64,000 nt of DNA from Fibrella forsythiae (GCF_017353175.1 NZ_JAFMYW010000004.1:1-64000); one strand, 5' to 3'; positions 1 through 8,803 are shown, counted from the stretch's first letter. Notes: generated from the sequence alone by a model not told the origin. Translations and numbers: made by a program.

Positions 1-6
1 GGACTG

Positions 7-14
7 CAAAAGTA
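7..14 (-). promoter_or_regulatory. Bacteroidetes -7 box reading out of the left edge
   Basis: On the minus strand this reads TACTTTTG, an exact match to the Bacteroidetes -7 consensus TAnnTTTG. It lies beyond the end of tyrS and points left, so it probably drives a minus-strand gene outside the window. No clear -33 element can be judged from so little sequence. Confidence 0.45.
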
Positions 15-46
15 GGGCAAGTTTACCCCCATGTCAAGTACCTGTT

Positions 47-97
47 AAAAGAAAGTGGTTAACAGTTGAAGACTTTATTTGTTAACCACTTTCTTTC
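47..97 (-). terminator. Inverted repeat after tyrS
   Basis: Two 17-nt arms (47-63 and 81-97) pair at 16 of 17 positions around a 17-nt loop, just past the tyrS stop. The position suits a transcription end for tyrS. It could equally be one of the long intergenic hairpins seen throughout this window. Confidence 0.5.
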
Positions 98-121
98 AGT
101 TAGTTAAGGCACGAAAAAAAG

Positions 122-1420
122 TTAAACTTTTTTTAGCAGGTGGTTCTTTTTACCCTTTGAAACCAGCAAATAGCGGTCCTGAAGCCATTCAAGGGCCAAT
201 GAAGCAGCTGGATCATTTACTTTCGTCTTGTTCAAACTGACCGCATTTTGGCTAATTGCGCGTCTGGCTTCGCCTTTAGAAGCATATACTTCTCCCTTTG
301 ACCCCACCGATAAAAGGTCAGTAATGTCTTTACAACTGGCTAATTCGTCGGCAGAGACCTCGGTCTGGGGCACTCCTTCAAAGATCACATCAAACTCATC
401 GACAGCGATAGCGCGCAACGTGTCGATAGTTGCTTTGCCAAATAGTACTTCTGATGCTTTCACGGCCAGCTCGTAACCAGCTTCTCCGTGCACCCTTGTG
501 GTTACTTCTTGAGCAATCGCTTTTTGCAATAAACGCAGGTGTGGCGCCTCGGCATGTTCGGCCTCCAGCCGTAGTATCTCTTCCTGACTCAACAGCGTGA
601 AGACACGAATGAGCCGGGGGCAATCATTATCGGCCGCGTTGAGCCAAAATTGATAGAACTGGTAAGGTGATGTAAGATGTGGGTCGAGCCAGACGTTGCC
701 GCTTTCCGACTTACCAAACTTGGTTCCATCGGCCTTGGTTACCAGTGGTGTCGTAAGCGCAAAGGCACGGTCGTCTTCAGCTTCACTACCTCGTTCTTCT
801 TTACGCCGGATAAGTTCGGTGCCGGTGGTGATGTTTCCCCATTGGTCTGAGCCTCCCATTTGCAGACGCACACCTTTATTCTTGTAGAGCCAGTAATAAT
901 CGTAACCCTGTAACAACTGGTATGAAAACTCAGTGAATGAAATGCCCGTTTCGAGACGCTTCTTCACTGAATCCTTTGCCATCATGTAATTAACAGTAAG
1001 GTGCTTGCCCGCTTCGCGCAGGAAGCCCAGGAATGAGAACTCCTTAAACCAATCGTAATTGTTGACCATTTCAGCCGAGTTGGGCGCATCGCTAAATGCC
1101 AGAAACTTCTCCAACTGCTTCTTAATCCCTGCCTGATTGAGCCGCAACGTTTCTTCCGACAGGAAATCGCGTTCAGCTGCTTTGCCGGATGGATCACCAA
1201 TCATACCTGTTGCTCCACCGACCAGTGCGAATGGCTTGTGCCCGGCGCGCTGGAAATGCACCAGTAGCATAATGGTAGCCAGATTGCCAATGTGGAGTGA
1301 TGCAGCCGTTGGGTCGAAACCAATATACCCGGCGGTCATTTCTTTACTGAGTTGGTCTTCGGTACCGGGGGTCATGTCGTTGAGCATGCCCCGCCAGCGG
1401 AGTTCTTCAATGAAATTCAT
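122..1420 (-). CDS. tyrS: Tyrosyl-tRNA synthetase
   Basis: Cytoplasmic class I aminoacyl-tRNA synthetase charging tRNA-Tyr with tyrosine. The 432 residues are the usual length for the bacterial enzyme. The HIGH signature is HIGN at residues 43-46 and the KMSKS loop is KFGKS at residues 234-238. The tyrosine-site region includes the QLLQGYDY stretch and GGSDQWGN. The C-terminal ~70 residues look like the S4 RNA-binding domain ([12 protein letters not shown], ending KKNHLLKKV). The ATG start gives the standard N-terminus. It lies downstream of queA on the same strand, 123 nt away, across an imperfect inverted repeat. Confidence 0.97.
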   Translation of the reverse strand: MNFIEELRWRGMLNDMTPGTEDQLSKEMTAGYIGFDPTAASLHIGNLATIMLLVHFQRAGHKPFALVGGATGMIGDPSGKAAERDFLSEETLRLNQAGIKKQLEKFLAFSDAPNSAEMVNNYDWFKEFSFLGFLREAGKHLTVNYMMAKDSVKKRLETGISFTEFSYQLLQGYDYYWLYKNKGVRLQMGGSDQWGNITTGTELIRRKEERGSEAEDDRAFALTTPLVTKADGTKFGKSESGNVWLDPHLTSPYQFYQFWLNAADNDCPRLIRVFTLLSQEEILRLEAEHAEAPHLRLLQKAIAQEVTTRVHGEAGYELAVKASEVLFGKATIDTLRAIAVDEFDVIFEGVPQTEVSADELASCKDITDLLSVGSKGEVYASKGEARRAISQNAVSLNKTKVNDPAASLALEWLQDRYLLVSKGKKNHLLKKV

Positions 1421-1434
1421 GAAAGTTCATTGGC

Positions 1435-1540
1435 GAATGAGTAAACGAGCGAATGAGCGAATGTTTGGCCACTTTAAAAAATGCTGCTGCAAGGCGGCGC
1501 CAAACATTCACTCATTTACTCATCCACGCATCCACTCATT
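1435..1540. repeat. Imperfect long inverted repeat between queA and tyrS
   Basis: The left arm (about 1435-1468) is built from a quasi-repeat of GAATGAGC-like units and the right arm (about 1500-1540) from complementary ACTCATT-like units. Near the loop, about 20 nt pair with few mismatches. It fills nearly all the space between two codirectional genes. Confidence 0.6.
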
Positions 1541-1543
1541 AAG

Positions 1544-2740
1544 TTATGGAAGTAAAAGTGACGAGTCGCCGTAGCTGAGAAAACGGTAGTCGTGGCTAAG
1601 CGCTTCTGTGTATATAGTACGCCAGGCATCTCCGACCAAGGCGGCAATCAGCAGAATGAGCGTTGAGCCCGGCTGGTGAAAATTAGTGACGATGCCCTTG
1701 CACATTTTCATCTGGTAGCCCGGTGTGATATAGATGGCCGTGTGCGCTGTCAGTAAAGGCAGTTTGTGCTGTTCCATATATGAGCGTACTGTTTCGATGG
1801 CATCACTGGCTGATGGCTGCTCTTCCGCAGGTACGTTGTAGGCATATTCCTGATCCAGATAAAACGGATCAGGATGGTTCTTCATCAGTCGAACACCAAA
1901 CCAGTACAGACTTTCGAGCGAGCGCATCGATGTGGTGCCTACCGGGATCAGGTGATTCAGATGTTTCAGAACGTTCGTTATGTTTTCCCGCGTGTACACA
2001 ACCTGTTCTGCGTGCATAATGTGTTGTCTGGGGTCATCGGCCTTAATGGGCTGAAACGTACCTGCGCCAACGTGTAACGTGAGGGCATCATGACCAATGC
2101 CGCGTTCGGCCAACGTACCCAGCACCCCTTTAGTCATGTGCAGGCCGGCAGTAGGCGCAGCAACGGCTCCTTCCTTTTTGGCATACACGGTCTGGTAGGT
2201 GTGGCTATCAGCAGCTATGGGCTCCCGTTTCAAATATGGGGGCAATGGCATCTGGCCAGCCTGCTCGATCAGTTCGGCGAAGGTTTCATCGTCGGGTTGC
2301 CAGGTAAAACGAATCAGGCTTTTCTCAGCGTCTTCCCACTCGGCAATCAGAACAACCTCACCAAAGGTTAGCAACAGGGTTTCACCTTCCCGCCATTTTT
2401 TGCGATTACCGATCATGCACTGCCAAACAGCACTACCCTTGTCGAGCATCGCCTCGCCCACGGGGCGATCGGCGGGCATTGGGTTGAGCAGGAACAGTTC
2501 GATGGTTGCGCCGGTCGATTTGGTAAAGAGCAACCGGGCCGGAATCACCTTTGTGTTATTAAAAACCAGAAAGCTATTGGCGGGTAGCAGATCAGGGAGG
2601 TCGTAGAACCGGCGGTGGCTTATCTGCCCTTCCTTATAGACCAACAGTTTCGACTGGTCGCGTTCAGGAAGCGGAAACCGGGCAATGCGCTCGTCGGGCA
2701 GATCGTACTGAAACTGGTCGAGACGAAGATCAGGCAACAT
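1544..2740 (-). CDS. queA: S-adenosylmethionine:tRNA ribosyltransferase-isomerase
   Basis: QueA transfers and isomerises the ribosyl moiety of AdoMet onto 7-aminomethyl-7-deazaguanine in tRNA, giving epoxyqueuosine at the wobble position of GUN-anticodon tRNAs. The 398 residues span the whole family length. Recognisable segments are the N-terminal YDLPDERIARFPL, FNNTKVIPARL, the PTAGLHMT motif, LHVGAGTFQPIKA, and the C-terminal TNFHQPGSTLILLIAAL. The ATG overlaps the 3' end of the upstream membrane protein gene by 11 nt, so the two are probably cotranscribed. No other queuosine gene is visible in the window. Confidence 0.96.
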   Translation of the reverse strand: MLPDLRLDQFQYDLPDERIARFPLPERDQSKLLVYKEGQISHRRFYDLPDLLPANSFLVFNNTKVIPARLLFTKSTGATIELFLLNPMPADRPVGEAMLDKGSAVWQCMIGNRKKWREGETLLLTFGEVVLIAEWEDAEKSLIRFTWQPDDETFAELIEQAGQMPLPPYLKREPIAADSHTYQTVYAKKEGAVAAPTAGLHMTKGVLGTLAERGIGHDALTLHVGAGTFQPIKADDPRQHIMHAEQVVYTRENITNVLKHLNHLIPVGTTSMRSLESLYWFGVRLMKNHPDPFYLDQEYAYNVPAEEQPSASDAIETVRSYMEQHKLPLLTAHTAIYITPGYQMKMCKGIVTNFHQPGSTLILLIAALVGDAWRTIYTEALSHDYRFLSYGDSSLLLP

Positions 2741-3245
2741 GGTCTACGGGTGGTTTCATCATCAGCCGAATGGGCAACGATATAATAACGATAGCGATGA
2801 TGGCCGTACTGGCGGGCAATAACCAGCCATAATCATTTGAATCGGCGTTTATATTACTACGATTCAGAAAGGACAGTACCATCAGGCCAAGGGCTAAAAT
2901 GGTATTGAATGCGGCCGATAACGCGTAAAACCAGCTTACATACACATCGGCCAGTTTTTTGCGTTGCCCTTCCCAGGCAGTAGGATTCGGATTTGGAATC
3001 TTCTCGGCCGGTAATTTTGGAAACAGGCGCGCAACGGCATTTGTTATGACATAAACCAGAATAAAAATTCCGATGCTCACGTAGAAAATGACCTCCCGGC
3101 TCAGATACTGTACGGCCTGACCGGCATCATTGAATCGAAAAGCTACTTCACCAGGATACGATATATAGCTGCTCATCAGAAGGCCTACAAAACCGATGAT
3201 AGACAGTATTCGCCAAGTGCGAACAAAAAAAGAACCAGCGCGCAT
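2730..3245 (-). CDS. Uncharacterised four-helix membrane protein
   Basis: A 171-residue integral membrane protein with about four hydrophobic segments: one near the N-terminus (LSIIGFVGLLMSSYI), one in the first half, and two in the C-terminal half. A cytosolic-looking loop carries PNPTAWEGQRKKL. I do not recognise a function. The reading frame is open further upstream to 3332, but the divergent promoter at 3277-3296 lies inside that extension, so the ATG at 3245 is the sensible start. The stop overlaps the queA start, suggesting one transcript with queA and perhaps tyrS. Confidence 0.75.
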   Translation of the reverse strand: MRAGSFFVRTWRILSIIGFVGLLMSSYISYPGEVAFRFNDAGQAVQYLSREVIFYVSIGIFILVYVITNAVARLFPKLPAEKIPNPNPTAWEGQRKKLADVYVSWFYALSAAFNTILALGLMVLSFLNRSNINADSNDYGWLLPASTAIIAIVIISLPIRLMMKPPVDHVA

Positions 3246-3276
3246 AAGTACGGTGTAACGACGTGTTGTTAATGGG

Positions 3277-3296
3277 CCGCAAAGGTACTTTTGCGG
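3277..3296. promoter_or_regulatory. Divergent promoter palindrome
   Basis: A near-perfect 20-nt palindrome (18 of 20 symmetric) centred on GTAC. On the plus strand it contains TACTTTTG (3286-3293), facing the cobalamin adenosyltransferase gene. On the minus strand it contains TACCTTTG (3280-3287), facing the membrane protein and queA. Both match TAnnTTTG exactly and the two boxes share the TA at 3286-3287. RNA polymerase could therefore engage only one direction at a time (inference). Confidence 0.7.
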
Positions 3297-3341
3297 CACC
3301 GCATTTAGCGAGTTAACCTTGATTTCACCCAAAAAGTCTCC

Positions 3342-3893
3342 ATGAAAATATATACACGAACCGGCGATGCTGGTCAGACATCGCTTATCGGTGGCCGCCG
3401 CGTAAGTAAAGCCGACCTACGGATCGATACCTACGGCACCGTTGATGAGCTGAACTCGTGGATTGGCCTCCTGCGCGATCAGCCCGTCAATGCCAATCGC
3501 CGGCCGTTACTGAAAGAAATTCAGGATCGGCTATTCACAGCCGGAGCCGAGCTCGCTACTGACCCGGAGAAACCACCCCGTCAGGCTATTCCAGCTATTA
3601 TTGAGGCAGACATTGTTCGTCTGGAAGATAACATGGATGCCATGGACACGGAACTACCTGAGCTACGAAAATTCGTTTTGCCCGGTGGCCATGCCTCTGT
3701 TTCATTCGCCCATCTGGCCCGCACGGTATGCCGCCGCGCCGAACGTCTGGCCATAGGCCTCAACAACGTGTCGCCGGTTGATCCGCTGGTGATAACGTAC
3801 CTGAACCGGCTATCCGATTACCTCTTCGTACTGAGCCGAAAAATGGCGCAAGACCTTGCCGTAGACGAAGTAGCCTGGGAGCCGAGGGTGTAG
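3342..3893 (+). CDS. Cob(I)alamin adenosyltransferase, PduO type
   Basis: Cytoplasmic ATP:cob(I)alamin adenosyltransferase that makes adenosylcobalamin. The 183 residues cover the single PduO/ACA domain. The N-terminus MKIYTRTGDAGQT, with SLIGGRRVSKAD and YGTVDELNSWIG, forms the conserved ATP-binding N-terminal region. TVCRRAERL in the C-terminal helix is the other family signature. An exact -7 box lies 49 nt before the ATG. No other cobalamin biosynthesis gene is nearby, which fits a salvage role feeding B12-dependent enzymes elsewhere (inference). Confidence 0.93.
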   Translation: MKIYTRTGDAGQTSLIGGRRVSKADLRIDTYGTVDELNSWIGLLRDQPVNANRRPLLKEIQDRLFTAGAELATDPEKPPRQAIPAIIEADIVRLEDNMDAMDTELPELRKFVLPGGHASVSFAHLARTVCRRAERLAIGLNNVSPVDPLVITYLNRLSDYLFVLSRKMAQDLAVDEVAWEPRV

Positions 3894-3897
3894 ATAG

Positions 3898-3973
3898 AGT
3901 TTACTGTTTTCCGTTTACTGTTGCGCCGCTACGTCATGTTCGTTAAAGCGAGCAACAGTAAACAGTAAACAGT
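3898..3973. repeat. Intergenic inverted repeat with GTTTACTG units
   Basis: Arms at 3898-3924 and 3952-3973 share a perfect 12-nt inner stem; outside it the pairing continues with an insertion. Each arm is built from repeated GTTTACTGT units. It fills the gap between two convergent genes, so it could act as a bidirectional terminator. The same unit recurs in the inverted repeat at 56611-56719. Confidence 0.7.
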
Positions 3974-3975
3974 GT

Positions 3976-4389
3976 CTATTCCCTTCCCAGCATAATCCGG
4001 TCGACGGAATAGAAATTGGATTGTTGGGTCCAGACGAGGATGAAGAAGATGACGGAGTAGATCAGTTGCGAAGCGACTACATCCCATTTCTGTTGAAACG
4101 ACGTACCTACCATCAGCGCCATCATCAGCAAACTGGCCGCTACGAGCGTATAGCGCGTAAATAGGCCAATGGTAAGCAGAATGCCAATAATCAATTCGAT
4201 GTAGGAAAGCACCGTACCGAAGGCATACACCAAAAACGGAGGCAGAGGTGTTTGGCTGAAATCGGCAACCATCTTATCGCGAAATCCGCCAGCGCCTTTC
4301 AGGAAGCGAGGAATAGCGTGGAAGGTGAAATTTACGCCCATTGTTAGCCGCAATAAGAGATAGGCCAGGAACTGATCAGACATTTTCAT
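3976..4389 (-). CDS. DoxX family membrane protein
   Basis: A 137-residue membrane protein with four predicted helices in the DoxX/MauE-like arrangement. The first helix region is LAYLLLRLTMGVNFTFHAIPRFLKG, followed by a loop, a helix around FGTVLSYIELIIGILLTIGLFTRY, and two more. Family members are quinone-linked or redox-associated membrane proteins, but most, including this one, have no proven function. The start could be residue 1 or 3 (MKM). It is convergent with the adenosyltransferase gene and divergent from ilvE. Confidence 0.85.
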   Translation of the reverse strand: MKMSDQFLAYLLLRLTMGVNFTFHAIPRFLKGAGGFRDKMVADFSQTPLPPFLVYAFGTVLSYIELIIGILLTIGLFTRYTLVAASLLMMALMVGTSFQQKWDVVASQLIYSVIFFILVWTQQSNFYSVDRIMLGRE

Positions 4390-4496
4390 ACGTCAATACA
4401 CTTTAAGGTACAACGTCAATACGGCCTCTTTAGCCATTCGGTACAGAATTTGTTTAGTTTTCGGCTAACCTCATGAGAATGAGTGCCCCTTTTTTT

Positions 4497-4504
4497 TACA
4501 TTTG
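4497..4504 (+). promoter_or_regulatory. -7 box upstream of ilvE
   Basis: TACATTTG matches TAnnTTTG exactly, after a run of T residues. It would give a leader of about 125 nt ahead of ilvE that contains the whole inverted repeat at 4525-4626. A -33 element is not obvious. Confidence 0.45.
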
Positions 4505-4524
4505 TTGTCAAAGCAACTAAATAA

Positions 4525-4626
4525 GAGTCGAGAGTCAATAGTGGGTAGTCGATAGTCGCGTTTCTGATTAACAAATCTGTATTTTGGCCAAGCAACTACC
4601 GACTACCCACTATTGACTCTCAACTC
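4525..4626. repeat. 34-nt-arm inverted repeat upstream of ilvE
   Basis: Arms at 4525-4558 and 4593-4626 match at 31 of 34 positions around a 34-nt loop. The arms are made of AGTCGATAGTC-like quasi-repeats. The structure ends 9 nt before the ilvE ATG. If transcribed from the box at 4497 it would fold into a hairpin in the 5' leader, so an effect on ilvE expression is possible (inference). Confidence 0.75.
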
Positions 4627-4635
4627 ACCAAGACC

Positions 4636-5706
4636 ATGACTACTGACTTGCTTCAAATTGAGATGCAGAAAGCCTCGCAGAGCCGCATCAAGGAGGTTGA
4701 CTTCAATAATCTGCCCTTCGGTAAGCACTTTGCCGATCACATGTTCGTAGCTGACTACGTCGATGGTCAGTGGACCGACCTACGGGTGGTGCCGTTCGGC
4801 GATTTTTCGTTCAACCCAGCGCTCTCGTCATTGCACTACGGACAATCAATTTTTGAGGGCATGAAAGCCTACAAGAATGACGCTGGTGAGGTGCTTATGT
4901 TCCGTCCGATCGACAACTGGGCGCGCATGAACGAGTCGGCCAAGCGTATGTGCATGGCAACGATCCCTGAAGAGGTGTTCATGGGTGGTCTGGAAGCGTT
5001 GCTCCGCACCGATGCTGACTGGGTGCCTAATCAGCCAGGCAGCTCGCTGTATATTCGTCCATACATGTTTGCTACAGATGTGTATCTGGGTGTTGCGGCA
5101 TCAAAAACATATCGCTTCTGCATTTTCACCTGTCCGGTAGGCGTGTATTATTCGAAACCGCTGAAGGTGAAGGTTGAAATGAATTATATCCGCTCGGCAC
5201 CGGGTGGCGTGGGCGCGGCCAAATGCGCGGGTAACTATGCCGGCTCTCTGTACCCAACTTTACAAGCACAACAGGCCGGATACGACCAACTGCTTTGGAC
5301 CGATGCAACCGAGCATCAGTATTTTGAAGAGTCGGGCACGATGAACGTAATGTTCGTCATCGACGGCAAGCTGGTTACGCCTGCGCTGTCAGACTCGATT
5401 CTGGACGGTGTAACCCGCCGAAGCATTGTTGCCATTGCAAAAAGCTGGGGCATGACCGTTGAAGAACGCAAAGTGTCGATCCGTGAAGTGATCGATGGTA
5501 TTGACAACGGCTCACTCACTGAAGCCTTCGGAGCTGGTACGGCCGTTGTGGTATCACCGTTCCAGGTGATTGGTTACGAAGGAAAAGACTATATGCTCCC
5601 AGAGCGTGCCCCCGCCGATTCGTTTGCGGCTCGGGTTAAAGATTACATGAGCGACCTCCGTACGGGTAAAATCGAGGACACCTTCGGTTGGACGTATAAA
5701 GTTTAA
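4636..5706 (+). CDS. ilvE: Branched-chain amino acid aminotransferase
   Basis: Fold-type IV PLP enzyme that interconverts leucine, isoleucine and valine with their 2-oxo acids in the cytoplasm. The 356 residues match the longer (eukaryote/Bacteroidetes-like) branch of the family. LHYGQSIFEGMKAYK is the substrate-loop signature. The PLP lysine is K196 in AAKCAGNYAGS, followed by YFEESGTMNVMFV. The ATG start is unambiguous. A perfect 46-bp inverted repeat begins one base after the stop codon. Confidence 0.95.
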   Translation: MTTDLLQIEMQKASQSRIKEVDFNNLPFGKHFADHMFVADYVDGQWTDLRVVPFGDFSFNPALSSLHYGQSIFEGMKAYKNDAGEVLMFRPIDNWARMNESAKRMCMATIPEEVFMGGLEALLRTDADWVPNQPGSSLYIRPYMFATDVYLGVAASKTYRFCIFTCPVGVYYSKPLKVKVEMNYIRSAPGGVGAAKCAGNYAGSLYPTLQAQQAGYDQLLWTDATEHQYFEESGTMNVMFVIDGKLVTPALSDSILDGVTRRSIVAIAKSWGMTVEERKVSIREVIDGIDNGSLTEAFGAGTAVVVSPFQVIGYEGKDYMLPERAPADSFAARVKDYMSDLRTGKIEDTFGWTYKV

Positions 5707-5814
5707 AGGAGAAACGGGAGAAACGAGAAAGGGAGGAGAGGGTTGCTTTCGCTAGCGTAACTGCTGACGCGAAAGCAACCCTCTCCTCCCTTTCTCGTTT
5801 CTCCCGTTTCTCCT
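5707..5814. repeat. Perfect 46-bp inverted repeat
   Basis: Arms at 5707-5752 and 5769-5814 are exact reverse complements over 46 nt with a 16-nt loop. The outer part of the arm is a GAGAAACG-type quasi-repeat and the inner part is GGTTGCTTTCGC. It begins immediately after the ilvE stop. Its RNA would be one long duplex, a plausible RNase III substrate or terminator. Confidence 0.9.
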
Positions 5815-5851
5815 CTTTTTCCCTTTCCTCCTTCTTCCTATCTTCGTCGGT

Positions 5852-6745
5852 ATGAGGTCATTCGTAATCTTCGCCGCATTATTCACGCTAACAGCCTTCC
5901 GTGGCGATAAGCCAGCGTATCTGTTCTATACCCAAACTGGTAAATCCACTTCTTACGAAAAGCTGCTGAAAGAGGCGGCCGGAGCTGACGTGGTGCTATT
6001 TGGCGAGCTGCACAACAATCCAATCTGCCACTGGTTCGAACTTCAATTAGCCAAAGACCTGGCCGCCCAGTTGGGTACGAACCTGGTGTTTGGCGCTGAA
6101 ATGTTCGAGGCCGACAATCAGCAGGCGCTGACCAGGTACGTTAGTGGCCAGACATCTGATAAAGAATTCGCCAAAGAAGCTCGTCTGTGGCAAAACTACG
6201 ATACCGACTATCGCCCAATCGTTGATCTGGCGCGTGATAAAAAACTGACGTTTGCCGCCACCAACGTACCCAGACGTTACGCCAGTCTGGTGTCCCGTCA
6301 GGGATTGGCTGCGCTCGACACCGTATCGGTTGCCGGCAAGCAGAACATGGCGAAACTGCCCTTAACCGTTGATCTGACCCTTCCCGGCTACAAAGGCATG
6401 CTGGAGATGATGGGCACTCACGGTGGGTCAACACAAGGCGGACCACAGGTCGAGAACTTTGCACGGGCGCAGGCACTGAAAGATGCAACGATGGCGCGAT
6501 TTATTCTGGAGAATGGCCAGTTTACAGGCGCTAAATCAGGCCGAACCGTTTTGCATTTCAACGGCGATTACCATTCTAAGAACTTCGAGGGTATTGTCTG
6601 GTATCTACGTCAGCAGCAGCCTAACCTGAAAATCGTGACCATTTCATCCGTTGAGGGCGAGAACATAGCGAAACCGCAGGCCGATTGGAAAGGCCTTGCG
6701 ACCTACGTGCTGGCCATCCCCGGCGACATGACGAAAACGTACTAA
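5852..6745 (+). CDS. ChaN family (haem-binding uptake, Tiki-like) exported protein
   Basis: A 297-residue protein with an N-terminal hydrophobic signal sequence (MRSFVIFAALFTLTAF). Family hallmarks are VVLFGELHNNP near residue 50, FGAEMFEAD and, near the C-terminus, HFNGDYHSK. ChaN-family proteins (PF04187) include a Campylobacter haem-binding lipoprotein and are related to the Tiki/TraB/EreA-like fold. Here there is no lipobox cysteine, so it is probably periplasmic. The substrate is not evident and no iron-uptake gene is adjacent. Confidence 0.85.
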   Translation: MRSFVIFAALFTLTAFRGDKPAYLFYTQTGKSTSYEKLLKEAAGADVVLFGELHNNPICHWFELQLAKDLAAQLGTNLVFGAEMFEADNQQALTRYVSGQTSDKEFAKEARLWQNYDTDYRPIVDLARDKKLTFAATNVPRRYASLVSRQGLAALDTVSVAGKQNMAKLPLTVDLTLPGYKGMLEMMGTHGGSTQGGPQVENFARAQALKDATMARFILENGQFTGAKSGRTVLHFNGDYHSKNFEGIVWYLRQQQPNLKIVTISSVEGENIAKPQADWKGLATYVLAIPGDMTKTY

Positions 6746-6778
6746 CGCTCTTCCAATTTCATTTCCGGATGTTGATAG

Positions 6779-6909
6779 GCAACGTTTTTGTCATCCCGAC
6801 CGGTCCTCCGGTGCGGGCAGGAGAGATCGTGGCGTTCGTTCAGAAGGCGCTTGGCACTTTTAACCGGTACGCCACGATCCCTCAATTCTTCGGGATGACA
6901 AAGCGTTGC
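6779..6909. repeat. Nested inverted repeat, GTCATCCC type
   Basis: The outer arms (6779-6797 and 6892-6909) pair except for one mismatch and one bulge. A second stem lies inside (6824-6833 with 6870-6879, GATCGTGGCG/CGCCACGATC). The GTCATCCCGAC wording resembles intergenic repeats I have met in other Bacteroidetes genomes (from memory, unverified). It fills most of the gap between the ChaN and symporter genes. Confidence 0.7.
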
Positions 6910-6954
6910 TTATTTTAGACTACTCAACAATTAAACTGGTCAAGCACTAGGTAT

Positions 6955-8331
6955 ATGCTCATCGCCTGTATCTCGATTTATCTTCTGTCTAACATCGCGA
7001 TTGGGGCGTGGGCAGCACGACGGGTAACCACCTCGCAGGATTTTGTGCTGGCGGGCCGGGGCCTATCACTGGCGTTGGCCACGTCGGTCACGTTTGCTAC
7101 CTGGTTCGGGTCAGAAAGCATTATGGGTGCTCCGGCCAAATTCGTGGAAGGTGGCGTACTGAGCATCATCGAAGAACCGTTTGGCTCGGCACTGTGTCTA
7201 TTTTTAGTCGGAGCTTTTTTTGCGCGTCCGCTTTACGAGCAGAACATCACTACGTTTTCCGATTATTTCCGAATCCGATTTGGTCGCTCGGCAGAACTGG
7301 TCAGCGCGGTGATCATGATTCCTTCCTATTTCAGCTGGATTGCCGCCCAGTACATAGCCATTGGCATTGTACTGAACGTGGTCATGGGCATTCCGATGGC
7401 GTGGGGCATCATTGCCAGCGCTACCATCGTAATGATTTACACCTTGCTGGGAGGCATGTGGTCCATCTCGATCACCGACTTTCTGCATAATCTCATTATT
7501 ATTCTGGCTCTGCTGGTGCTGGCTTTCGTGCTGTATCCGCAGGTGGGCGGCATCACAGGAGTGACCGCGAAGATGCCCGATAACTTTTTCCAGTTTCTAC
7601 CACCAGCCAGTTTAAGCGGGTGGGCAACGTACCTAGCAGCCTGGATGACGATTGGGCTAGGAAGCATTCCGCAACAGGATATTTTCCAGCGAGTGATGTC
7701 GGCCAAATCAGCACGGGTGTCGGTGCAGGCATCGTACCTGGCATCTGGATTGTATTTGTCGGTGGCTGCACTGCCCCTGTTCATTGCACTAGCGGCCCGG
7801 TTGCTACACCCCGATCTGGCGGGGGCGGACGAGCAAAGCCGTCAACTAATCATCCCGAACATGGTGATGCGGCACGGGAGCCTTCCCCTACAGATCCTCT
7901 TTTTTGGGGCACTCACGTCGGCCATTCTAAGCGTATCGAGCGGCGCGATTCTGGCTCCGGCTACTGTTTTCGGCGAGAATATCCTGAAGTTCTTCCGGCC
8001 TAATCTCACTGATAGTCAGTTGCTGAAATCCATTCGCTGGGCCATTGTCGTGATCTCGGTTATCTGCGTAGGCATGACGTTGCAACGCACCACCAGTATT
8101 TTCGACCTCGTGGGCGAATCATCGGCGTTCAGTCTGGTGTCGCTCTTCGTACCGCTTACGGCTGGCATTTACTGGAAACGCGCTACCAACCAGGGCTGCT
8201 TATGGTCAATCGTGCTCGGTTTCGTCGTATGGCTACTCTGCCTTTGGCTGGAAACGACTTTTCCACCCATGCTTTGGGGTCTGATTGCCAGCAGCGTTGG
8301 TATGGTTGGCGGGAGCTTGATTAAGAGATGA
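6955..8331 (+). CDS. Sodium:solute symporter (SSS family)
   Basis: A polytopic inner-membrane transporter of 458 residues with about 12-13 hydrophobic helices. The early region, with DFVLAGRGLSLALATSVTFATWFGSESIMGAP given here only in parts (DFVLAGRG, TWFGSESIMG), is typical of the SSS family. Two further signatures are ITDFLHN and GSIPQQDIFQRVMSAK. The family couples sodium entry to uptake of sugars, amino acids, vitamins or organic acids. The substrate cannot be read from sequence. It stands alone with no catabolic partner beside it. Confidence 0.9.
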   Translation: MLIACISIYLLSNIAIGAWAARRVTTSQDFVLAGRGLSLALATSVTFATWFGSESIMGAPAKFVEGGVLSIIEEPFGSALCLFLVGAFFARPLYEQNITTFSDYFRIRFGRSAELVSAVIMIPSYFSWIAAQYIAIGIVLNVVMGIPMAWGIIASATIVMIYTLLGGMWSISITDFLHNLIIILALLVLAFVLYPQVGGITGVTAKMPDNFFQFLPPASLSGWATYLAAWMTIGLGSIPQQDIFQRVMSAKSARVSVQASYLASGLYLSVAALPLFIALAARLLHPDLAGADEQSRQLIIPNMVMRHGSLPLQILFFGALTSAILSVSSGAILAPATVFGENILKFFRPNLTDSQLLKSIRWAIVVISVICVGMTLQRTTSIFDLVGESSAFSLVSLFVPLTAGIYWKRATNQGCLWSIVLGFVVWLLCLWLETTFPPMLWGLIASSVGMVGGSLIKR

Positions 8332-8362
8332 TACTTTTCTGACAATGACCACCGTCAAAAAA

Positions 8363-8803
8363 TTAGCTATAAAAAGGCTGCTCGATGTAGCCTAGGTACG
8401 TTGTGGGCAGCATAGCGGTATGATGTTCCTGAATAGCGGCGGCGACGCTGGGGTACATAGCCAGGTCGGTTAGCTCATCAACAGGTTTCCAGAGTACGCT
8501 TTTGGCAGTCGTGTGAACTGGGTTCAGCGTGGGTTCGCCGCTGAACAATTCCCCGAAAAAGACACAGTGTAGTACGTCTTCCTTCTGATTCGGCCTAGTT
8601 ACAACGCCACAGAACAGCATATTGAATACCTGTATCTCAATGCCAAGCTCCTCCATCAACTCGCGTTCAAGAGTAGCTTCGAGGTCTTCGCCGGGGTCGG
8701 GATTGCCACCGGGCAACGCAAAAACGTCAGTGTCGCCATAGCGATACTGCATCAGCAAAACGGCATCATTACGAAGAAGAACAACAGCGGGGCGAACGGT
8801 CAT
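8363..8803 (-). CDS. Nudix hydrolase
   Basis: A 146-residue cytoplasmic Nudix-fold protein. The Nudix box is GGNPDPGEDLEATLEREL followed by MEELGIE, near residues 32-54. It retains the REL-EE catalytic helix that binds divalent metal. Substrates of the family are nucleoside diphosphates linked to another group. The specificity here is unknown. It stands alone on the minus strand and is divergent from the ThuA gene. Confidence 0.9.
   Translation of the reverse strand: MTVRPAVVLLRNDAVLLMQYRYGDTDVFALPGGNPDPGEDLEATLERELMEELGIEIQVFNMLFCGVVTRPNQKEDVLHCVFFGELFSGEPTLNPVHTTAKSVLWKPVDELTDLAMYPSVAAAIQEHHTAMLPTTYLGYIEQPFYS

Noticed and set aside
3246-3332. Longer start for the membrane protein upstream of queA
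   Set aside because: The extension spans the divergent promoter palindrome, so it would be upstream of its own transcription start.
6746-6954. 77-codon frame covering the gap between the ChaN and symporter genes
   Set aside because: It begins in the 3' end of the ChaN-type gene and runs through the arms of an inverted repeat; there is no domain or signal.
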